Part shown: one piece after another, positions 1-12,215 of the stretch
Layout: the number at the start of each line of letters is the position of its first letter
Position numbering within the stretch: position 1 is the first letter of the stretch
Assembly: GCA_048772705.1 (NCBI GenBank)
Contig: JBLWGC010000126.1
Coordinates: 62,001-126,000, forward strand
Direction of reading: 5' to 3'
Source: Leidyana gryllorum EB-2025a
Lineage: Eukaryota; Apicomplexa
Length of the DNA: 64,000 nucleotides
The notes under the pieces: generated by a model
The model's database searches: none
Seen by the model: only the letters and a program-made list of their open reading frames with translations
What the model was told of the DNA's origin: nothing
Position numbers and translations under genes: made by a program

Positions 1-203
1 TAGAGTTTTCAAATGAGATGACAACTCGAAGATGTTCTTCGGAGTGGCGGAGCAGTGAGGAGATTGCCTAGCCTCCCGCACGACGAGAAAGAGTGATCAA
101 GAGGTTCACACGTTGGCAATGGGAACCAGGCGGGTGCGATCTCATCGTCCAAGTCCTCACGTCGAGTGTGACGCTGTGGTAGGCAGCCCCGAGCAATAGA
201 TCG

Positions 204-2904
204 TCAGTGGGTGGAGATGGCAGAGAGGAGTATGGGAGGATCGGCATGGAGTGAGCAGACGGTAGTGCAGGGGTAGATCTGCGTTTGCTGTGTGTGGAGA
301 GATACACAGGGAGAGGCAGATTGGAACGTACATCCTATCGAATGTGTGTGTAAAATATACCTCGAGGTAAAGCAGCATTGGGCAGTCCCCCAGCGATAGT
401 GCGTTCAGCGGGAACGGTTATATTGGCGACTGGTTCACATTTTGCGCCCTTCTGGATCCATGCAAGACCATTCCATTGGGTTTGAGGTGGGCATTGACAA
501 TCGAAAGCTCCTTCGGTGTTGATACATATAGCATTTCGCGGACATATGTGGGGGTCCAGAGCACATTCGTCGGTGTCGATACATTTTCCCAAGTGTTCAT
601 TCTTTGAGAACCCGGCTTTGCATAAGCATCGGTTGTAATTCGCTTCAGGTCCTCCGAAATCGCAAACTTGGTCTTCCCCACACTCGGCACTCGTTTCGCA
701 TTCATTCTTGGCAACACAGCGTCCTGAAACGTGGCGGTAGCCTACGTGGCATCGGCACCGGATTCCGTTCACGGTGTCTACGCAATGACTGCGCTCCGGA
801 CAAATATCATTGGTAGCGCACTTCATATTTTGGATTTCTTGGGGTGCTACAGTGGTCAAAGAGGTGGGATCGTCATACGGGGCATCGTTGGCGTCCCCTG
901 GTTTCTGTCGCCCAGCAGCATTGGTTATAGCCGCATAGATGTCCAAAGTGCCACCACTTGCTACTCTGTTCTTCAGAGACGGCAACTTCTTGACATTGGA
1001 CAATAGCCGGTCAATCACTTCTTCGGCGGTGAGCTCCGGTTCCCGACTCCATATCAAGGCCGCGGCTGCGCTCACGAAGGGGGTTGAGAAAGAAGTTCCG
1101 TCCATGGTGTTATAGCGATGTGCTAGTGAAGTCGACAGAATCTTGACTCCAGGAGCTGCGATATCCACAGCTTTTTTCCCGTAACAGCTGAAGGGTGCCA
1201 ATTGACCTTCAGAGTCAATCGCGGCCACCTGGAAGTACATGCTGTCATACTGACAAGTAATATATATTACTCACCGATACTATATTGCTGTCGTTATAGC
1301 TGGCCGGGTAGGTTGGCTGCATCCCATTGAAGTCGTTGTTGCTCCCGTAATTGCCCGCAGCTGCCACGAAGATCATCCCCTGCTTTCGGGCTCGACGGAC
1401 AGCTGTTTTCAAAGCCGCGAAAGAGCTCCCGCGGCCGCCGTATGAGTTATTGCTGACCTTCACACCTTGGACCACGGCATAATCAAGAGCCTGCGTTATA
1501 GATTGATGCCATCCATGTCACCTATGTACCTTTATAAAGCCAGATATGGTGCCTCGAATGTCTTTGTCCAAAGTGCGCAGAATCATGAGCCGGCAACCCC
1601 AACACACACCAGCGACACCGATTCCATTATTGGTCACAGCCGCCACGATGCCAGCGGATGCCGTCCCGTGTCCGTTCTCATCTTGAGGGGTGTTGTCGTT
1701 ATCGATCCAGTCCTGTAAGGAGTAAAAAAGTAGCATACCGCGATCGGTTTTGGCGTCTACTCACCCAGCCAATGCAGTCGTCGACATATCCATTTCCGTC
1801 ATCGTCTATACCGTTGAAACAGTCGGTCTCGCCAGTATTTCGCCAGTACTGGGCTTTCAGATCAGGGTGCTCCAGATCTACCCCAGAGTCGACCAGGGCA
1901 ACCACGAAGTTCGAGTGGTGCGCAGTCCACACCTTCCAAGCCTCGGGAGAATTCACACCAGTTTTCTTGTTATGATGAGCCCACTGATCGAAGTACAGAG
2001 TGTCGTTCGGTAGCACTGATACACCGTAAAGAAAAGGCTCGAACTCTGTCTCCATAGCTGCGCTCCAGTTCTCTTGTTGGGTGCTGCGACCGATCGCAGC
2101 CGTTCTGGGCGGGAGTGGACCCAAACCTGGCAGGCTCCTCAAAGGATTCCTGGAGGGTGTATGCTTTCCGGCCCCGTCGAAAGTATCCTCCTCGTCTCCC
2201 TGGCCGAATAAGAAGCCCTCATGGTACTCCATCAGATCGTCGTCGTCAAAATCACCATCATCGTAGAAGTCACTTTCCATACCAGGTTCCTCACCGAGGA
2301 GCTTTTTGCCGTCCATAATCTCGTCAACATGAACAGACTCCACGTAGGGATCCTGCAGAAGAACCGAACGGATGATATCAACATCGACACTGGGGGGGGC
2401 ACGAAGAACTTCCATGTGGAGTCCGGTCAGGTATGAGGTATCCAATGGAAGCTTGGGTGCCTCCAAGCCAGAGAGCTGACCTGGGGCAGGTCCGAAAACA
2501 TTCTGATAGAGGCGAGCTAAGACCATGTTGCGCGCAACCACATTGGCGGCACGAGCTTCTAAGACTTCATGGTGAGCGACCTCGTTAGCGGTAAGATTGT
2601 AGCGCGTCTTAACCTGCTGCAGAACTCGGTAAGGGTTCGTTCGTCGTTCTGGAAATCGGTACGTAACCAAGATCGTGCGATCAACAGTTTCTTCCTGCCC
2701 GGCTCCATCCAAGACACTCTGAGAACGCAGCCCACGGTGATGCGCTGCAGAACTGAAGGGTAAAGACCACGACGGTCCCAAAAGCAACTCGCTCGACGCA
2801 GCCGCGATCTGGTGAAGGTAGGGTAAATGTTCAGCCGGCGGAGGATAGCCGGCACCAGCGGCATATGCTAGAACTAGAAGTAGACATTCGGGACGTGCAC
2901 GCAT
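204..2904 (-). CDS. secreted subtilisin-like serine protease with EGF modules
   Basis: Secreted peptidase S8 family protease. Exons read as 1765-2904, 1530-1712, 1275-1490, 361-1249 and a short last exon to about 204. The start MRARPECLLLVLAY is a signal peptide, followed by a ~300-residue acidic prodomain-like region. The catalytic triad is visible: Asp in DSGVDLEHPDL (exon 1), His in NGHGT (exon 2), Ser in GTSFSTP (exon 4); the oxyanion Asn is probably in AAAGNYG (exon 3). The loop NGIDDDGNGYVDD is typical of protist subtilases. After the protease come two or three Cys-rich EGF-like modules (about 690-1000 in gene order reading towards 400), including a DTDECALDPHIC calcium-binding type start. 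The first four exons keep phase; the last exon (stop at 204-206) rests only on splice signals, so the C-terminus is uncertain. A CACACGTGTG palindrome lies 47 nt upstream of the ATG. Likely a secreted or surface processing protease; the family is secure, the substrate unknown. Confidence 0.9.
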
Positions 2905-2950
2905 CGAACGGGTGATTTTCTAGTCACAAATGAAGGTTCATAATGACCAC

Positions 2951-2964
2951 CACACACGTGTGTG
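2951..2964. repeat. 14-bp CACACACGTGTGTG palindrome upstream of subtilase
   Basis: Perfect inverted repeat 47 nt upstream of the subtilase ATG, in its presumed promoter or 5' UTR. Confidence 0.85.
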
Positions 2965-3029
2965 TCACGGGACTGGCTGCCATTGACTGTACTGTCCGGA
3001 AGGATTAATTACTTGTAACCAGCCATCAT

Positions 3030-5216
3030 TTATATACAAGGGCTGTAAATGGGTTCATATACGATATCATTTGATCTCACCAAGCGCGTGATCAACATGG
3101 CGCTGATTCCACTAAGAATTACAACGATACACGCTAAGCCCCACCACCTGTGGCCTTTGGGTTTGATATTGCTGGTCTCCACTAAGCCGGCACGCTGGAT
3201 ATGGGCGGCTGAGATGAGGGGGTCCTCTTTCTGAGCAACCATCTCTCTTCTGCCGCGCCAGTAGCTCTCACCCCCGACCCTTCACATATTTTCCTTGCGT
3301 TTGCCGGCGTCGCCCAGTCAGTGGCTTCAAAGAAAACGGATATCTGGACCATAGAAATGTGTGTGCGACTTTGTGTCAGTGAGAACTCACGGGACAGATT
3401 TCCGTAGATCCTGCTGTGGCCGTTTGAGTACAGCCTGGCACGTCCCTTGTGAGCACAGCACCGTTGTACATCAACCGGAAATGGGCTTCCGCCGGTTTCG
3501 ATACGGTGTGGTAGACCTATGAGTGGAGGGCACGGGGTTTGATGTTGGGGTAGTTGCTCACCTCGAGGACTACCTGAGAGGCATATGGGGGCCATTTGTT
3601 GTCGTACACCGTGCCGCCCAGGGAAGCTAGGAATGGCATGAGGGTAGTATCATGCCCCGCAAAGATGACGAGCTTTCTTGCGTCAAAATCGGTACCGTTG
3701 ATTGGACGGGAGGGCGTAGATCCCAGATATGCTAAGAACTCTGCAGCTTGATTGTGCCCGATGACCGCAGAGAGGGTTTCGGTGGCGTTGGCCTTTTTTG
3801 AGTCGGCGGTCTTCATCAGCGACTAGCAATGGATGGAATCGACAATGGATGTGTAATTCAATCCTACTCTTATGATTTCACTCTTGAAGTCAACCATGGC
3901 ATGGACAATGGCACTTCTGGAGAAGGTGGCATCCTTGAACTTATACTCAAATTGGGCGTAGTCGTCGACGGTTTGGACGAGTGCGTCAACCAAGGATCTC
4001 TCGTCTCCGGTTTCATCGACGATAGTCATTGTGGGTCGCACGCCTGGAGGTAACCTGTCATGCTTACCCGAGCAGACTGCAGTGAGCACGCAGTCGAAAA
4101 GCTCGCCTGGCCATACATCCGAAATGTCAGATCGGCGGGTCGCAACTCTGTATCGTTCCTCCACCGGCGCCCATTTTGATCGCAAAGACAGATATCCTGG
4201 GCTGCCAAAGATTGCATCACGGATACTCAACAGTGCAGGGCACGTGCCCGTATTGGGGAATAGTGTCTCTCTAGATAAGTCCATGGTGTGGAGCGGGACA
4301 ACTGGGATGGAGTCGACTTGTCCCTTGGTTGCCGTGCTGCGACGAAGATGAGTCATACATAGAGGGGGCTGGAGTTTTTATATGATGAAGGGTGTGGGCG
4401 TACGTGACAATCAGTGGGCGGCAGTCAAGCAGCCGTCCACATACACAATATGCACACACACGAGCAAGAACCAGGTTCGGTGGTCGAGCGGGAGCCCGAG
4501 TAGGTACCTGAAGAAGGAGGCGAGGAGGGAGCTGCCAGACGCTATGGTCCTTTGCATATCGGACGAGCGGAAGTATATCTGTTGGTCAGCTTTGGCGAGG
4601 TCAATCAGCGGAGGTGCATTCTGTGCCGGGATGCGGCGAGGATCATTGGGGACTTGATAAGCTCGGGCCAAATTGTGGCCCATGAGTCTAAATTGGAGTA
4701 TGAGAAAGCTTTCTCTCCACAGTGAGAGACTGACTGGTGCTGTTGAAATCCTTCGGTCAGCAACTGGCCTTTCTGGCAAGTTCCTCCGAGGACGTTAAAC
4801 TCTGGGTTTACGTCATATCGTTTCGGATGCACAGCAGAGAAGGGTGCCGAGGGAGCATTAGCTCCCAGCAGTCCTGCAGACTCTGGTGCGGAGGTGTCTA
4901 TGGGAGTATCGACGCGAGCTTGGACTGCCAAATCGACGCCGCAATCCCAGTCGGGATCATAATCAGCCCAGCAGTTATATCGGTCAGCAGGAGTTCGGGC
5001 GCCATGTCGAACAATTGTAAGAACCTGGGAGAGCTCGAGGTCACGTGCTTCCGCACTTAGTTGTGGAATAGACCTAAGTGGCACGAGCGCCTCCGATACC
5101 TTGGCACAGTACGCTGGATAGGTCCAGTCTCTGTCTGCTGCCACAGGTGCTGTCAACAAGACGCCGGGGGCCTCGAGATCCAGAGGGGCTGCGGCAGCCA
5201 GTAGTAATGGCAGCAT
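3030..5216 (-). CDS. histidine acid phosphatase, membrane-anchored
   Basis: Histidine-phosphatase (branch 2) family enzyme that hydrolyses phosphomonoesters, here predicted to face the cell exterior or an endomembrane lumen. Seven exons keep phase: 4735-5216, 4508-4687, 3868-4336, 3562-3822, 3391-3516, one beginning near 3345, and a last one ending at 3030. RHGARTP carries the phosphohistidine, and FAGHDTTL is the distal His-Asp motif. LTEGFQQH / LMGHNLARAY after splicing is the usual region between them, and RSSDMQRTIASG is also typical. An in-frame ATG exists at 5285, but it overlaps the eL21 start codon. The ATG at 5216 directly begins a signal peptide (MLPLLLAAAAPL), so I chose it. The last exon encodes one strong transmembrane segment (WWGLACIVVILSGISAMLI) and a short tail, so the enzyme is probably type I. 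Confidence 0.88.
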
Positions 5217-5283
5217 CTGCACGCGACAGAACAGTCGGGGGAGGAGCCGAATTTTTGTGTCGTTTTTTGAGGTGGACTGACTC

Positions 5284-5772
5284 ATGACGCACGCCTACGG
5301 TATCCGCTCAGGCACTCGCCACAAGTTCTCCAAGGGCTTCCGTCAGAACGGCGTGCCCAACCTCTCCCGTTACCTCACTGTCTACAAGAGGGGAGACTAT
5401 GTGACCCTCAAGGCCGATGGTTCCATCCAGAAGGGTATGCCTCACTCTTTCTACCACGGACGGACTGGTGTTGTGTACGACGTCACCAAGCGCGCTGTTG
5501 GTGTGGAGGTCCCCAAGCGTGTGGGCAACCGCGAGATCATGAAGCGCTTCCACGTCCGCGTTGAGCACATCTTCAAATCTCGTTGCAACGAAGAGTTCCA
5601 CAAGCGTCGCGCTGCCAACGAGAAGGCTCGCAAGGAGCATAAGGAGAGCGGGTCTGCTGAGCCCCTCAACCTCAAGAGACAGATCGAGGGTCCCCGCGAG
5701 GCTGTCAAGGTTGTGCCTGCTGAGGGCAAACTCAAGTGGCTCGCCCCCCTCAAGTTCGAGGAGTCCTTCTGA
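5284..5772 (+). CDS. RPL21: 60S ribosomal protein eL21
   Basis: Large-subunit ribosomal protein eL21, 162 aa, a single intronless exon of normal family length. MTHAYGIRSGTRHKFSKGFR matches the conserved eL21 N-terminus, and YKRGDYV, QKGMPHSFYHGRTGVVY, VEHI and LKRQ are conserved eL21 blocks. Codon use is strongly C-ending (AAC, CTC, AAG, GTC), unlike its neighbours, as expected for a very highly expressed gene. The start codon lies 67 bp from the signal-peptide ATG of the divergent acid phosphatase, so any promoter must be extremely short or shared. Confidence 0.97.
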   Translation: MTHAYGIRSGTRHKFSKGFRQNGVPNLSRYLTVYKRGDYVTLKADGSIQKGMPHSFYHGRTGVVYDVTKRAVGVEVPKRVGNREIMKRFHVRVEHIFKSRCNEEFHKRRAANEKARKEHKESGSAEPLNLKRQIEGPREAVKVVPAEGKLKWLAPLKFEESF

Positions 5773-5912
5773 GTTACTATTACCCCACTGACTGGCCTAC
5801 TTCGGTTGTCCACCAATAGAGGTTGTTCGGTTCCATATGGTGGCTGCGTGTAATGGTGTGTACCTAAGCAGTAACCTACTCGAAAATCATCAGTCCACAA
5901 AAAAACCTTCTT

Positions 5913-7602
5913 ATGGTCTCTGACGCAAACGCGTTCGTCTTCGACTTTGGCCATACCAATACCTACTGGGGCTATGCTGGCGATGAGGAGCCACGCCAAT
6001 CCCAAACCTCAGGCTGGTGCCACCAACCCGATGGTTGGTCCACTTGCCCAACTGATTTCCTCGAGTTGAGGGAAGCGTACACGCCATGCTGGTTGAACAC
6101 CCTCAACTCGCTGCCCGAACCACTAGCGCACTATGTCCAACACCAAAGCAAGCGCCCTGACATTTCGGAGCCTTCACGTCCATGCAATTTGACTGGCAGA
6201 CTGAGCAGGGCTGTTTTAGAGCGTCAACTCTTATACGTGGATAGGTGAGTCACTCGCCGTGGGGAGGAGGACTGACTCATCACTACTCTGCAGTTTCTTT
6301 GGTTCTGAGACTGAGCATCGACTGGCGGGTCACCCACTATTAGTCAGCGAGCCGACCAAACGCAGTCCCAAACATGCGGTAAGCTCACCACTCTGCTTCG
6401 ACGTGACTTCTTCAATGTGTTGCGTCCGCAGCGCGCTTTGGCAGAAGTTGCTCTTGAGAGAATCGGAGTATCCGACTTTTGTGCAGTACGGAAAGCGACG
6501 CTGGCTGCTATGGCAAGTGAGTGACGTCCTGACGGGCAAAAGGTGGTCATGCGCTCTCTTATCTAACAGTGGGTCGGCCAACATCAATGGTGGTGGAGAT
6601 GGGGCCTGTGGGGACGACGGTGACCCCCGTTTTTGAAGGTTACACGTTACAAAGGCATGTCCAGCAATATGCCGTTGGAGGCTATCTCTTGGACTGGATG
6701 TATGCCACATCAATGAAGCTCTGGGATCATTCCACGAGGTCCTTCGCTCCCTCCTTCCGGCCGTATGCCAGTAGGCAGAGACAGCGATTCGGTCCCTTTG
6801 CCATCAATACTGATCGTTCCGGCGCGGACTCGCCGCCAGCCATTCACCCTCAGTATCTGCATCACAGTCAAGCACGCATAGTACAGGACCTCCGCGAATC
6901 TACATGGAGGCTGCGAGATATGAAGCCCAGCCAAATAGCATCGACCGCAGCTCACTATAGACACCAAGATCAGGACGATTTGGCCTACGAGTTACCAGAC
7001 GGAAAGGTAAGATTGGCAACAGCCCACAAACTCGATCAATGACTCTTCGTTTGCTAAAACAGGTCATATATATTCCCGAGGCCACCTCCGCTGGCATAGC
7101 TGAGTTCTTATTGAATCCTCCCGAAGCTCGTCCGGCACTCGATTTGTTCAAGTTATCTTCCGAGAACATCCCGATGGCAATATCCGCTTTCCCGGGTATT
7201 CCCAACGCCGTGGTCACTGGTTCTTTCGGCTGTGACGTCGATATGCGTCAACAGCTGCTGCAAAATGTCGTCATTTCGGGAGGCTTGGCAGCCTCTCGCG
7301 GGTTTGTGGAAAGAGTGATCAGCGACTTGACCACAACGCCTCACGTGGATATATCAATCCGAGATAGACTAACTCCCGAGCTTCGCGGCGAACCACCCAC
7401 CACAGCACCTGAAGCTATACTCAAAGACGTGTCTTCAGTCAAATTCAAGGTCGCTTCTCAAACTGGCTTTGAGAAGAGATACACCACGTGGATAGGCGGC
7501 TCCATTCTGGCGATGTTGAGCTCATTCAAAAGTTTCTGGATAAGCAGTGCTGATTGGGCTGAACATGGAGCCAGTGTACTCGATCGTCGAAGGCCCTTTT
7601 GA
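5913..7602 (+). CDS. actin-related protein, ARP4/BAF53-like
   Basis: Nuclear actin-fold protein, 492 aa. Five exons keep phase: 5913-6244, 6294-6378, 6432-6516, 6570-7006, 7063-7602. N-terminal FVFDFGHTNTYWGYAGDEEP is the phosphate-1 loop region. HPLLVSEPTKRSPKHAR and MGPVGTTVTPVFEGYTL are the central actin motifs. VVISGGLAASRGFVERV matches the actin adenosine-binding region. The C-terminal block WIGGSILAMLSSFKSFWIS is diagnostic of the ARP4/ACTL6 group more than of conventional actin. Members of this group are subunits of SWI/SNF, INO80 and NuA4-type chromatin complexes. Hinges are long and divergent, so orthology to ARP4 rather than another nuclear ARP is likely but not certain. Introns are about 49-56 nt. 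Confidence 0.85.
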
Positions 7603-7742
7603 CTTGTGCTGCTAAGCGGAAAGACGAATGTGGGGTAGATCGGTTGTCGCATCGAAACAGAACAAAATGGTTGTTGGGGCTGAGGAGGGGGGGCTTGTCT
7701 GAAAAGTATGATCGCAGCCTTGTCACATTTTCAATAGAATCA

Positions 7743-10589
7743 TCACGGCTCTTCTGTGGTCGGCGTTCGTTGAACCACCTTGGGGAACGCATTGATCCCG
7801 GTGTACAAGGCCATGAATTCGGGGCGGGAAGACATCAGAGTCGTCGGCATTTTCTGTACTTCATATTCCAAAGCATTATCGTGGCATTCCACGGCTATGT
7901 CCTCCATGTAATGGTACCATTTCCAAGTGTGAACTGCAAATAGACCAAAGATTACTGAACTCACGCCCGACAGAACAGTCAAAATTCCAAACGCCGGGAG
8001 TGTCGATTCGCATAGCGGTGGTAAGACAGCGTGACGCAGGGCGGTGCCCTCAAATTGGCAGTTAGCCCCTTCGCTGACTTGATTGGCTTCATCCACGAGA
8101 CCTGAACAGAGAAAAAGTCAGATTATTGTGTGCTTCCTCACACACGTGCTGCGAACTCACCATCCATTACGGGTGTCACGAGGCCATCAACATACTTATC
8201 CACCAAAGAGAGTAATCCTACAGTTCGGGGGACGATTTGGTCTGCGTCAGCGCTGAATCGTTGACGACTGATCTCCTTGGCTTGTCCCAAAGAGCAATCG
8301 CGGGACTCCGCAGTAGGTCCGCACCCGATAAGCTCTCTGTCAGTCAAAGTGGAGAGCTCAAGTGCTCGCAGTTCTTCAACATTAATCAATTGGTGAATCA
8401 GATCTTTTAACTTGAGATCTATCGCGTATAATGGGTGACGGAAGTCGTCGATGGCAAGCGGTCGGATGGCGTCTTCAATTTCTGCCACCCATCCTGGCAG
8501 CAACTCAAATGTTGTACTGCTTATCTCGTGCACCCCATCGCCCATTGCGCAACTTGGATAGTTGTTGACTCTGGCTGTAGGGGAACAGAAATACTTGGGG
8601 AAAGTCGGAAGCTCCACGGCATCGTGTACAAGATAGCTCGCTTCATGCAGACGATCCATGGCGACGTTCATGGGCACAACATTCAACTGCAGGCCTTGAC
8701 CGAGGCAATCGGCTAGGAACTGGCCAGAAGTAAGTTCGGGCACAATACACAAGATACTCTTGATGCCATCATTGTAGCCGTAGAGTCCTGGATAGTCAGG
8801 ATGTTCCGAATAGCGAGGTTCAAACCAATCAGCCCGAATGAACTCGGTGTCATTGAACGCTACATGGCCGATGGGGAAGCCCATCACTGATGGTTTCCTT
8901 CGGAAACTTGTATCAACTAGGTCTCGATAGGCAGCACTGATCAATTCGGTCTTGATGACCTTCTCCTTAGTTTTGAGGATGGCATCACGAGTGCTCCGAA
9001 CATCGGCCTTAGCCAACTCCACATCATCAGCGAGCTCGGCGATCCGGCCGTCCAGAGCCAAGCTGGCGGCTACGTCTCCAGAGCCGTCTTCCCGAACACA
9101 CGTGTCTAGTACAATTTTGACATCAACACGCATGTCCTCCACCGGGGCCAGCACTTGGTCGGGCAGAAGGTCCCATTGACCCTCTTCAATCAAAATTTGA
9201 TCGCCCACATAGCAAGCGTCACGGCCGATAACGGTGACGGTGTAGAACACGCCGCACATCAGAGCTGAAAGACCAGCCAGCAGAACGAATGCAACATATT
9301 GGGTAGCCCAAAGCTTCCTTTCGCGACGTATGGGGAATCGATCGCGGCGTATGTGGTCCACTAAACGGGAGGATAGCACCAGTATTCCTGCGGCAGTCAG
9401 CACCCCCAGGATATTGAAGGAGATGGAGATTCCAAAAAGAGCTTTGAGGCCACCGTTGACTGCACCTTCCGCTTTTGACCAGGTCAGCGCCAGTTCTGCG
9501 GCAAGCAGATCCACATCGCTGACAGTATTGATGGTGTCCACCACGGCAGCGCTTGCCTTTTGCATCAGTCGCGACTCTGGTCCAGCATAGAGCGCCAGTA
9601 GGCGCTCGATCTCTACCCAGCCGATATCCAATGTCTCGTCAAGCTCCTCCAAAAATTGCTCCCCCTTGGCCACAGCGCTCTTGGCAGTGGGCAGTACCCA
9701 AAGATCCGGTTCCACACCAGACAAGCGTCCACTTGCTTCACTAAAGAGTTCAATCCATTCATTACTGTGCTGCATCAGCCTTTCGACAATGGTGGCAGTC
9801 TCATTGCCAGCAGACCAAGAGTCCCTCTTCAATTCATCGTATCCTTGTTGTAAAGCTGTGAGGATAGGATTTTGATCTGAAGGTAGAACCTTATGGTCCA
9901 GATGAGCCAGTTGTTCCAAAATTCCGTTAGTTCCCGACCACGTCATCGCCACCTCTTCGACTTCGCTTTTGGCGAACTCGCTGGTTCCGAAGAAGTGTCC
10001 GTAAACCTCCATCCACATCGAACACACAGTGCGATTGACTCCCTGTATGCCTTGGGTACCTACAGATCAGCGAGCAGTGGGTCGTGCGACGGTCGATTGG
10101 AGCAAATAACTTACACAAAGTGATACTGCCCGCAGCCGTTAGGAGGACAATGAGACTTCCGGTGATGTTGGAGTATACCAGGAAGCCACGATGATGCGGT
10201 TGTACAGCTTTCATGCGCACACGTGTACGTTGTCTACAGTTACCCCAGCACCATTTGCTGACCCAGCCGCGGAAGTTTTCGTTTATTGCGGCGGCAGCAA
10301 AGATGGCAGCGAGGAGCAGAATGCCTCCACACAGCAGGAGGAAGAAGGAGGAGAAATGATGACCAAAGTAATACTTGGAAGGTGTGAGATCGTGACGGAG
10401 TACATCAGCGAGCGCTTCTGCGTTCTCTGTGTTAGAAAATGACTTTGTGAAGAGTTCCAGGCCGAATCGCATAGTTGGGGCCCGGAATCTCCATCCGTCG
10501 CTTGGGCAAGTTGACGAGAGCGTATCTCTCAGGGTGTCTCTCCACAGGGTGAAGCTGGCATCCTCTGGAAGTCTCTCGAGCCCTCCCAT
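7743..10589 (-). CDS. five-transmembrane prominin-like membrane protein
   Basis: Membrane protein of 910 aa. Three exons keep phase: 10115-10589, 8161-10059, 7743-8101. Five hydrophobic segments are visible: FFLLLCGGILLLAAIFAAAA and YSNITGSLIVLLTAAGSI near residues 80-160, FNILGVLTAAGILVL and VAFVLLAGLSALMCGVFYTV mid-protein, and FGILTVLSGVSSVIFGLFAV near the C-terminus. The two large loops between TM2-TM3 and TM4-TM5 hold paired Cys residues. This N-out, 2+2+1 layout with two big extracellular loops is the prominin (CD133) architecture, a family that organises membrane protrusions and cilia-associated membranes. I see topology rather than strong sequence identity, so family membership is inferred. 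No clear signal peptide is seen at the chosen ATG; an upstream exon may be missing. One intron carries a CACACACGTG half-palindrome. Confidence 0.6.
8139..8148. repeat. half copy of the (CA)n-CG-(TG)n motif in an intron
   Basis: CACACACGTG lies in the second intron (8102-8160) of the prominin-like gene. It is an incomplete copy of the recurrent palindrome; the right TG arm is missing. Confidence 0.6.
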
Positions 10590-10691
10590 CGAATTGGAAG
10601 GTAGAAAACTATGTCGCGTGAGTCAAAATGTTTATGGTAGTTGTGAGTCATTTCTTTCACACCTTTCAATGTGATTAAACGAAAAATGTCT

Positions 10692-12215
10692 TCACAGCTT
10701 GGGAGGTGACACTTGCGAGGTGAGCGGGGGGGAAGTCTTGAGACTTCCACTGGCCTTCGGTGGAGATCGACTGCCGATGGCAGCGGCCCCAGTAGCCATG
10801 GACAGACTACCGCTCTTACTGACGCGCTCCACCACCTTGGCGGCAGCATATTGGGCCGCTCCTTCACCGGTGTTGTTGAGCACAGACACAGCCTTCTGGA
10901 GGATCGCAGCATCATCCTGAGTGTTGCGGACATCGCGGACGGCGAAGTAGGAGAGGACGGTACCCAATCCCCACAGGCCGAAACCAGTCCAGAACTGAGA
11001 AGCGTAACTGACGTGCTCGTTCAAGTCGAGACCCCAGGCGACAGCAGCACCAGCAGACTGGATACCCTTGTAGTATCCGGCGAAACGAGCGGCTTGTTGG
11101 GTATCGTTGCCAGCAACAGCTCCCATAATCCAGTAGGCGAAGGCTTGAATCGCAGCATCAGCGAAACCGTACATACAGTAGATGATGACAGGGAAAGCGC
11201 AACGCTTAGATTCCTTGAAATCCATGAGTTCACCGTGAGCAGCAAGAGGCCAGTTCTTGTCGTAACCGTCTTCGAAGCCGTACTGGAGCCACGCACCGCA
11301 TGCCCAGGCGACAGTGAAAGCAACGGTGGAGAAAACCCAACCGTAAATAGCTCTCTGTCTCTTGGTTGCGCCCTTGAAGTCCATCAACATACCGATCAAA
11401 TAGGCAGCAAGCATCTGCGCACCCCAGTAGATGGCGCTGTTCAGACCACGAGAGCGGATGTTGAACAGAGAGCCATTAACAAAGTTGAACTGATAAGTAT
11501 AGAACCAGTTGGAGGCGATGAAGAAGCAAGTGAGGAGGATCATATACTTGTTGGTGACCACCTTTAAAGCACCCTTGATCTCCTGAACGGGGTCGGTGGT
11601 CTTAGCAAACTCCACTTGAGTGCCGTCTTCCTTCTTGACCTTCTGAGGTTGAACAATGAGGAAAGGGACAGACAGGGCACCAATAGCCATGAGGGCGACG
11701 AAAGTGAAGTACGAAGCGGCATTGGCCTTATCAACACTGTCTTTGTAGTTGATGCCGAACTGCAGGAAACCGCCCGCAACACCACCCAGGTTGAAGAGGA
11801 TCCAGAAAAGACCAATGTACTGACCCTTGTTGAAGGGAGTGGAGTATGCCATCATCATAGCGCCTTGGGCAGTCCAGAAAAGACCGGCTCCGATACCAAG
11901 GATGACACCTGCAAGGATGGATACCCAGCCCGCGCCGTCTACGTTGCCACTCAGGTACATCCCCAGAGCGTAGAGACAGTAAGTGGATCCACCCAAACAG
12001 AGAAGAACTCTGTTGCCGAAAAGATTGAAGAAGGCTCCGCCAAAGTAGCCAAAGACAGCAAAACAGGCATAGAGAGCTGTGTTTGCCTTGTTGGCGTACT
12101 CGGGGTTGGAACCACCAGCAGCACCCAAACCGTTTAGTGCATTGAAGAGACCCGGGCAAGTCAAGGCGATGAGCCCGACGATGATAACCTGTATCTTGGC
12201 GTCACTCAATCCCAT
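10692..12215 (-). CDS. UNC93/DUF895 major-facilitator-like membrane protein
   Basis: Single-exon, 507-aa polytopic membrane protein of the UNC93-like (DUF895) branch of the major facilitator superfamily. It begins MGLSDAKIQVIIVGLIALTC, with repeated hydrophobic segments giving about 11-12 transmembrane helices, for example YACFAVFGYFGGAFFNLFG, WVSILAGVILGIGAGLFWT and IGLFWILFNLGGVAGGFLQ. The motif GAGLFWTAQGAMMMAYS matches the conserved UNC93 region. The C-terminal ~70 residues are Ser/Ala/Pro-rich and probably cytosolic. The substrate is unknown; some animal members regulate ion channels or traffic receptors. Absence of introns and C-ending codon use suggest fairly high expression. The gene lies 102 bp upstream of the prominin-like start, same strand. 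Confidence 0.85.
   Translation of the reverse strand: MGLSDAKIQVIIVGLIALTCPGLFNALNGLGAAGGSNPEYANKANTALYACFAVFGYFGGAFFNLFGNRVLLCLGGSTYCLYALGMYLSGNVDGAGWVSILAGVILGIGAGLFWTAQGAMMMAYSTPFNKGQYIGLFWILFNLGGVAGGFLQFGINYKDSVDKANAASYFTFVALMAIGALSVPFLIVQPQKVKKEDGTQVEFAKTTDPVQEIKGALKVVTNKYMILLTCFFIASNWFYTYQFNFVNGSLFNIRSRGLNSAIYWGAQMLAAYLIGMLMDFKGATKRQRAIYGWVFSTVAFTVAWACGAWLQYGFEDGYDKNWPLAAHGELMDFKESKRCAFPVIIYCMYGFADAAIQAFAYWIMGAVAGNDTQQAARFAGYYKGIQSAGAAVAWGLDLNEHVSYASQFWTGFGLWGLGTVLSYFAVRDVRNTQDDAAILQKAVSVLNNTGEGAAQYAAAKVVERVSKSGSLSMATGAAAIGSRSPPKASGSLKTSPPLTSQVSPPKL

Noticed and set aside
5216-5285. Acid phosphatase start at 5285 overlapping the eL21 start codon
   Set aside because: An internal Met at 5216 begins a proper signal peptide, and the extra N-terminal residues are polar and would bury it. 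Overlap of the two start codons is therefore probably not used.
10713-11567. 284-codon open frame on the plus strand
   Set aside because: It is exactly antisense to the UNC93-like gene and reflects that gene's codon bias; no motif or start context supports it.
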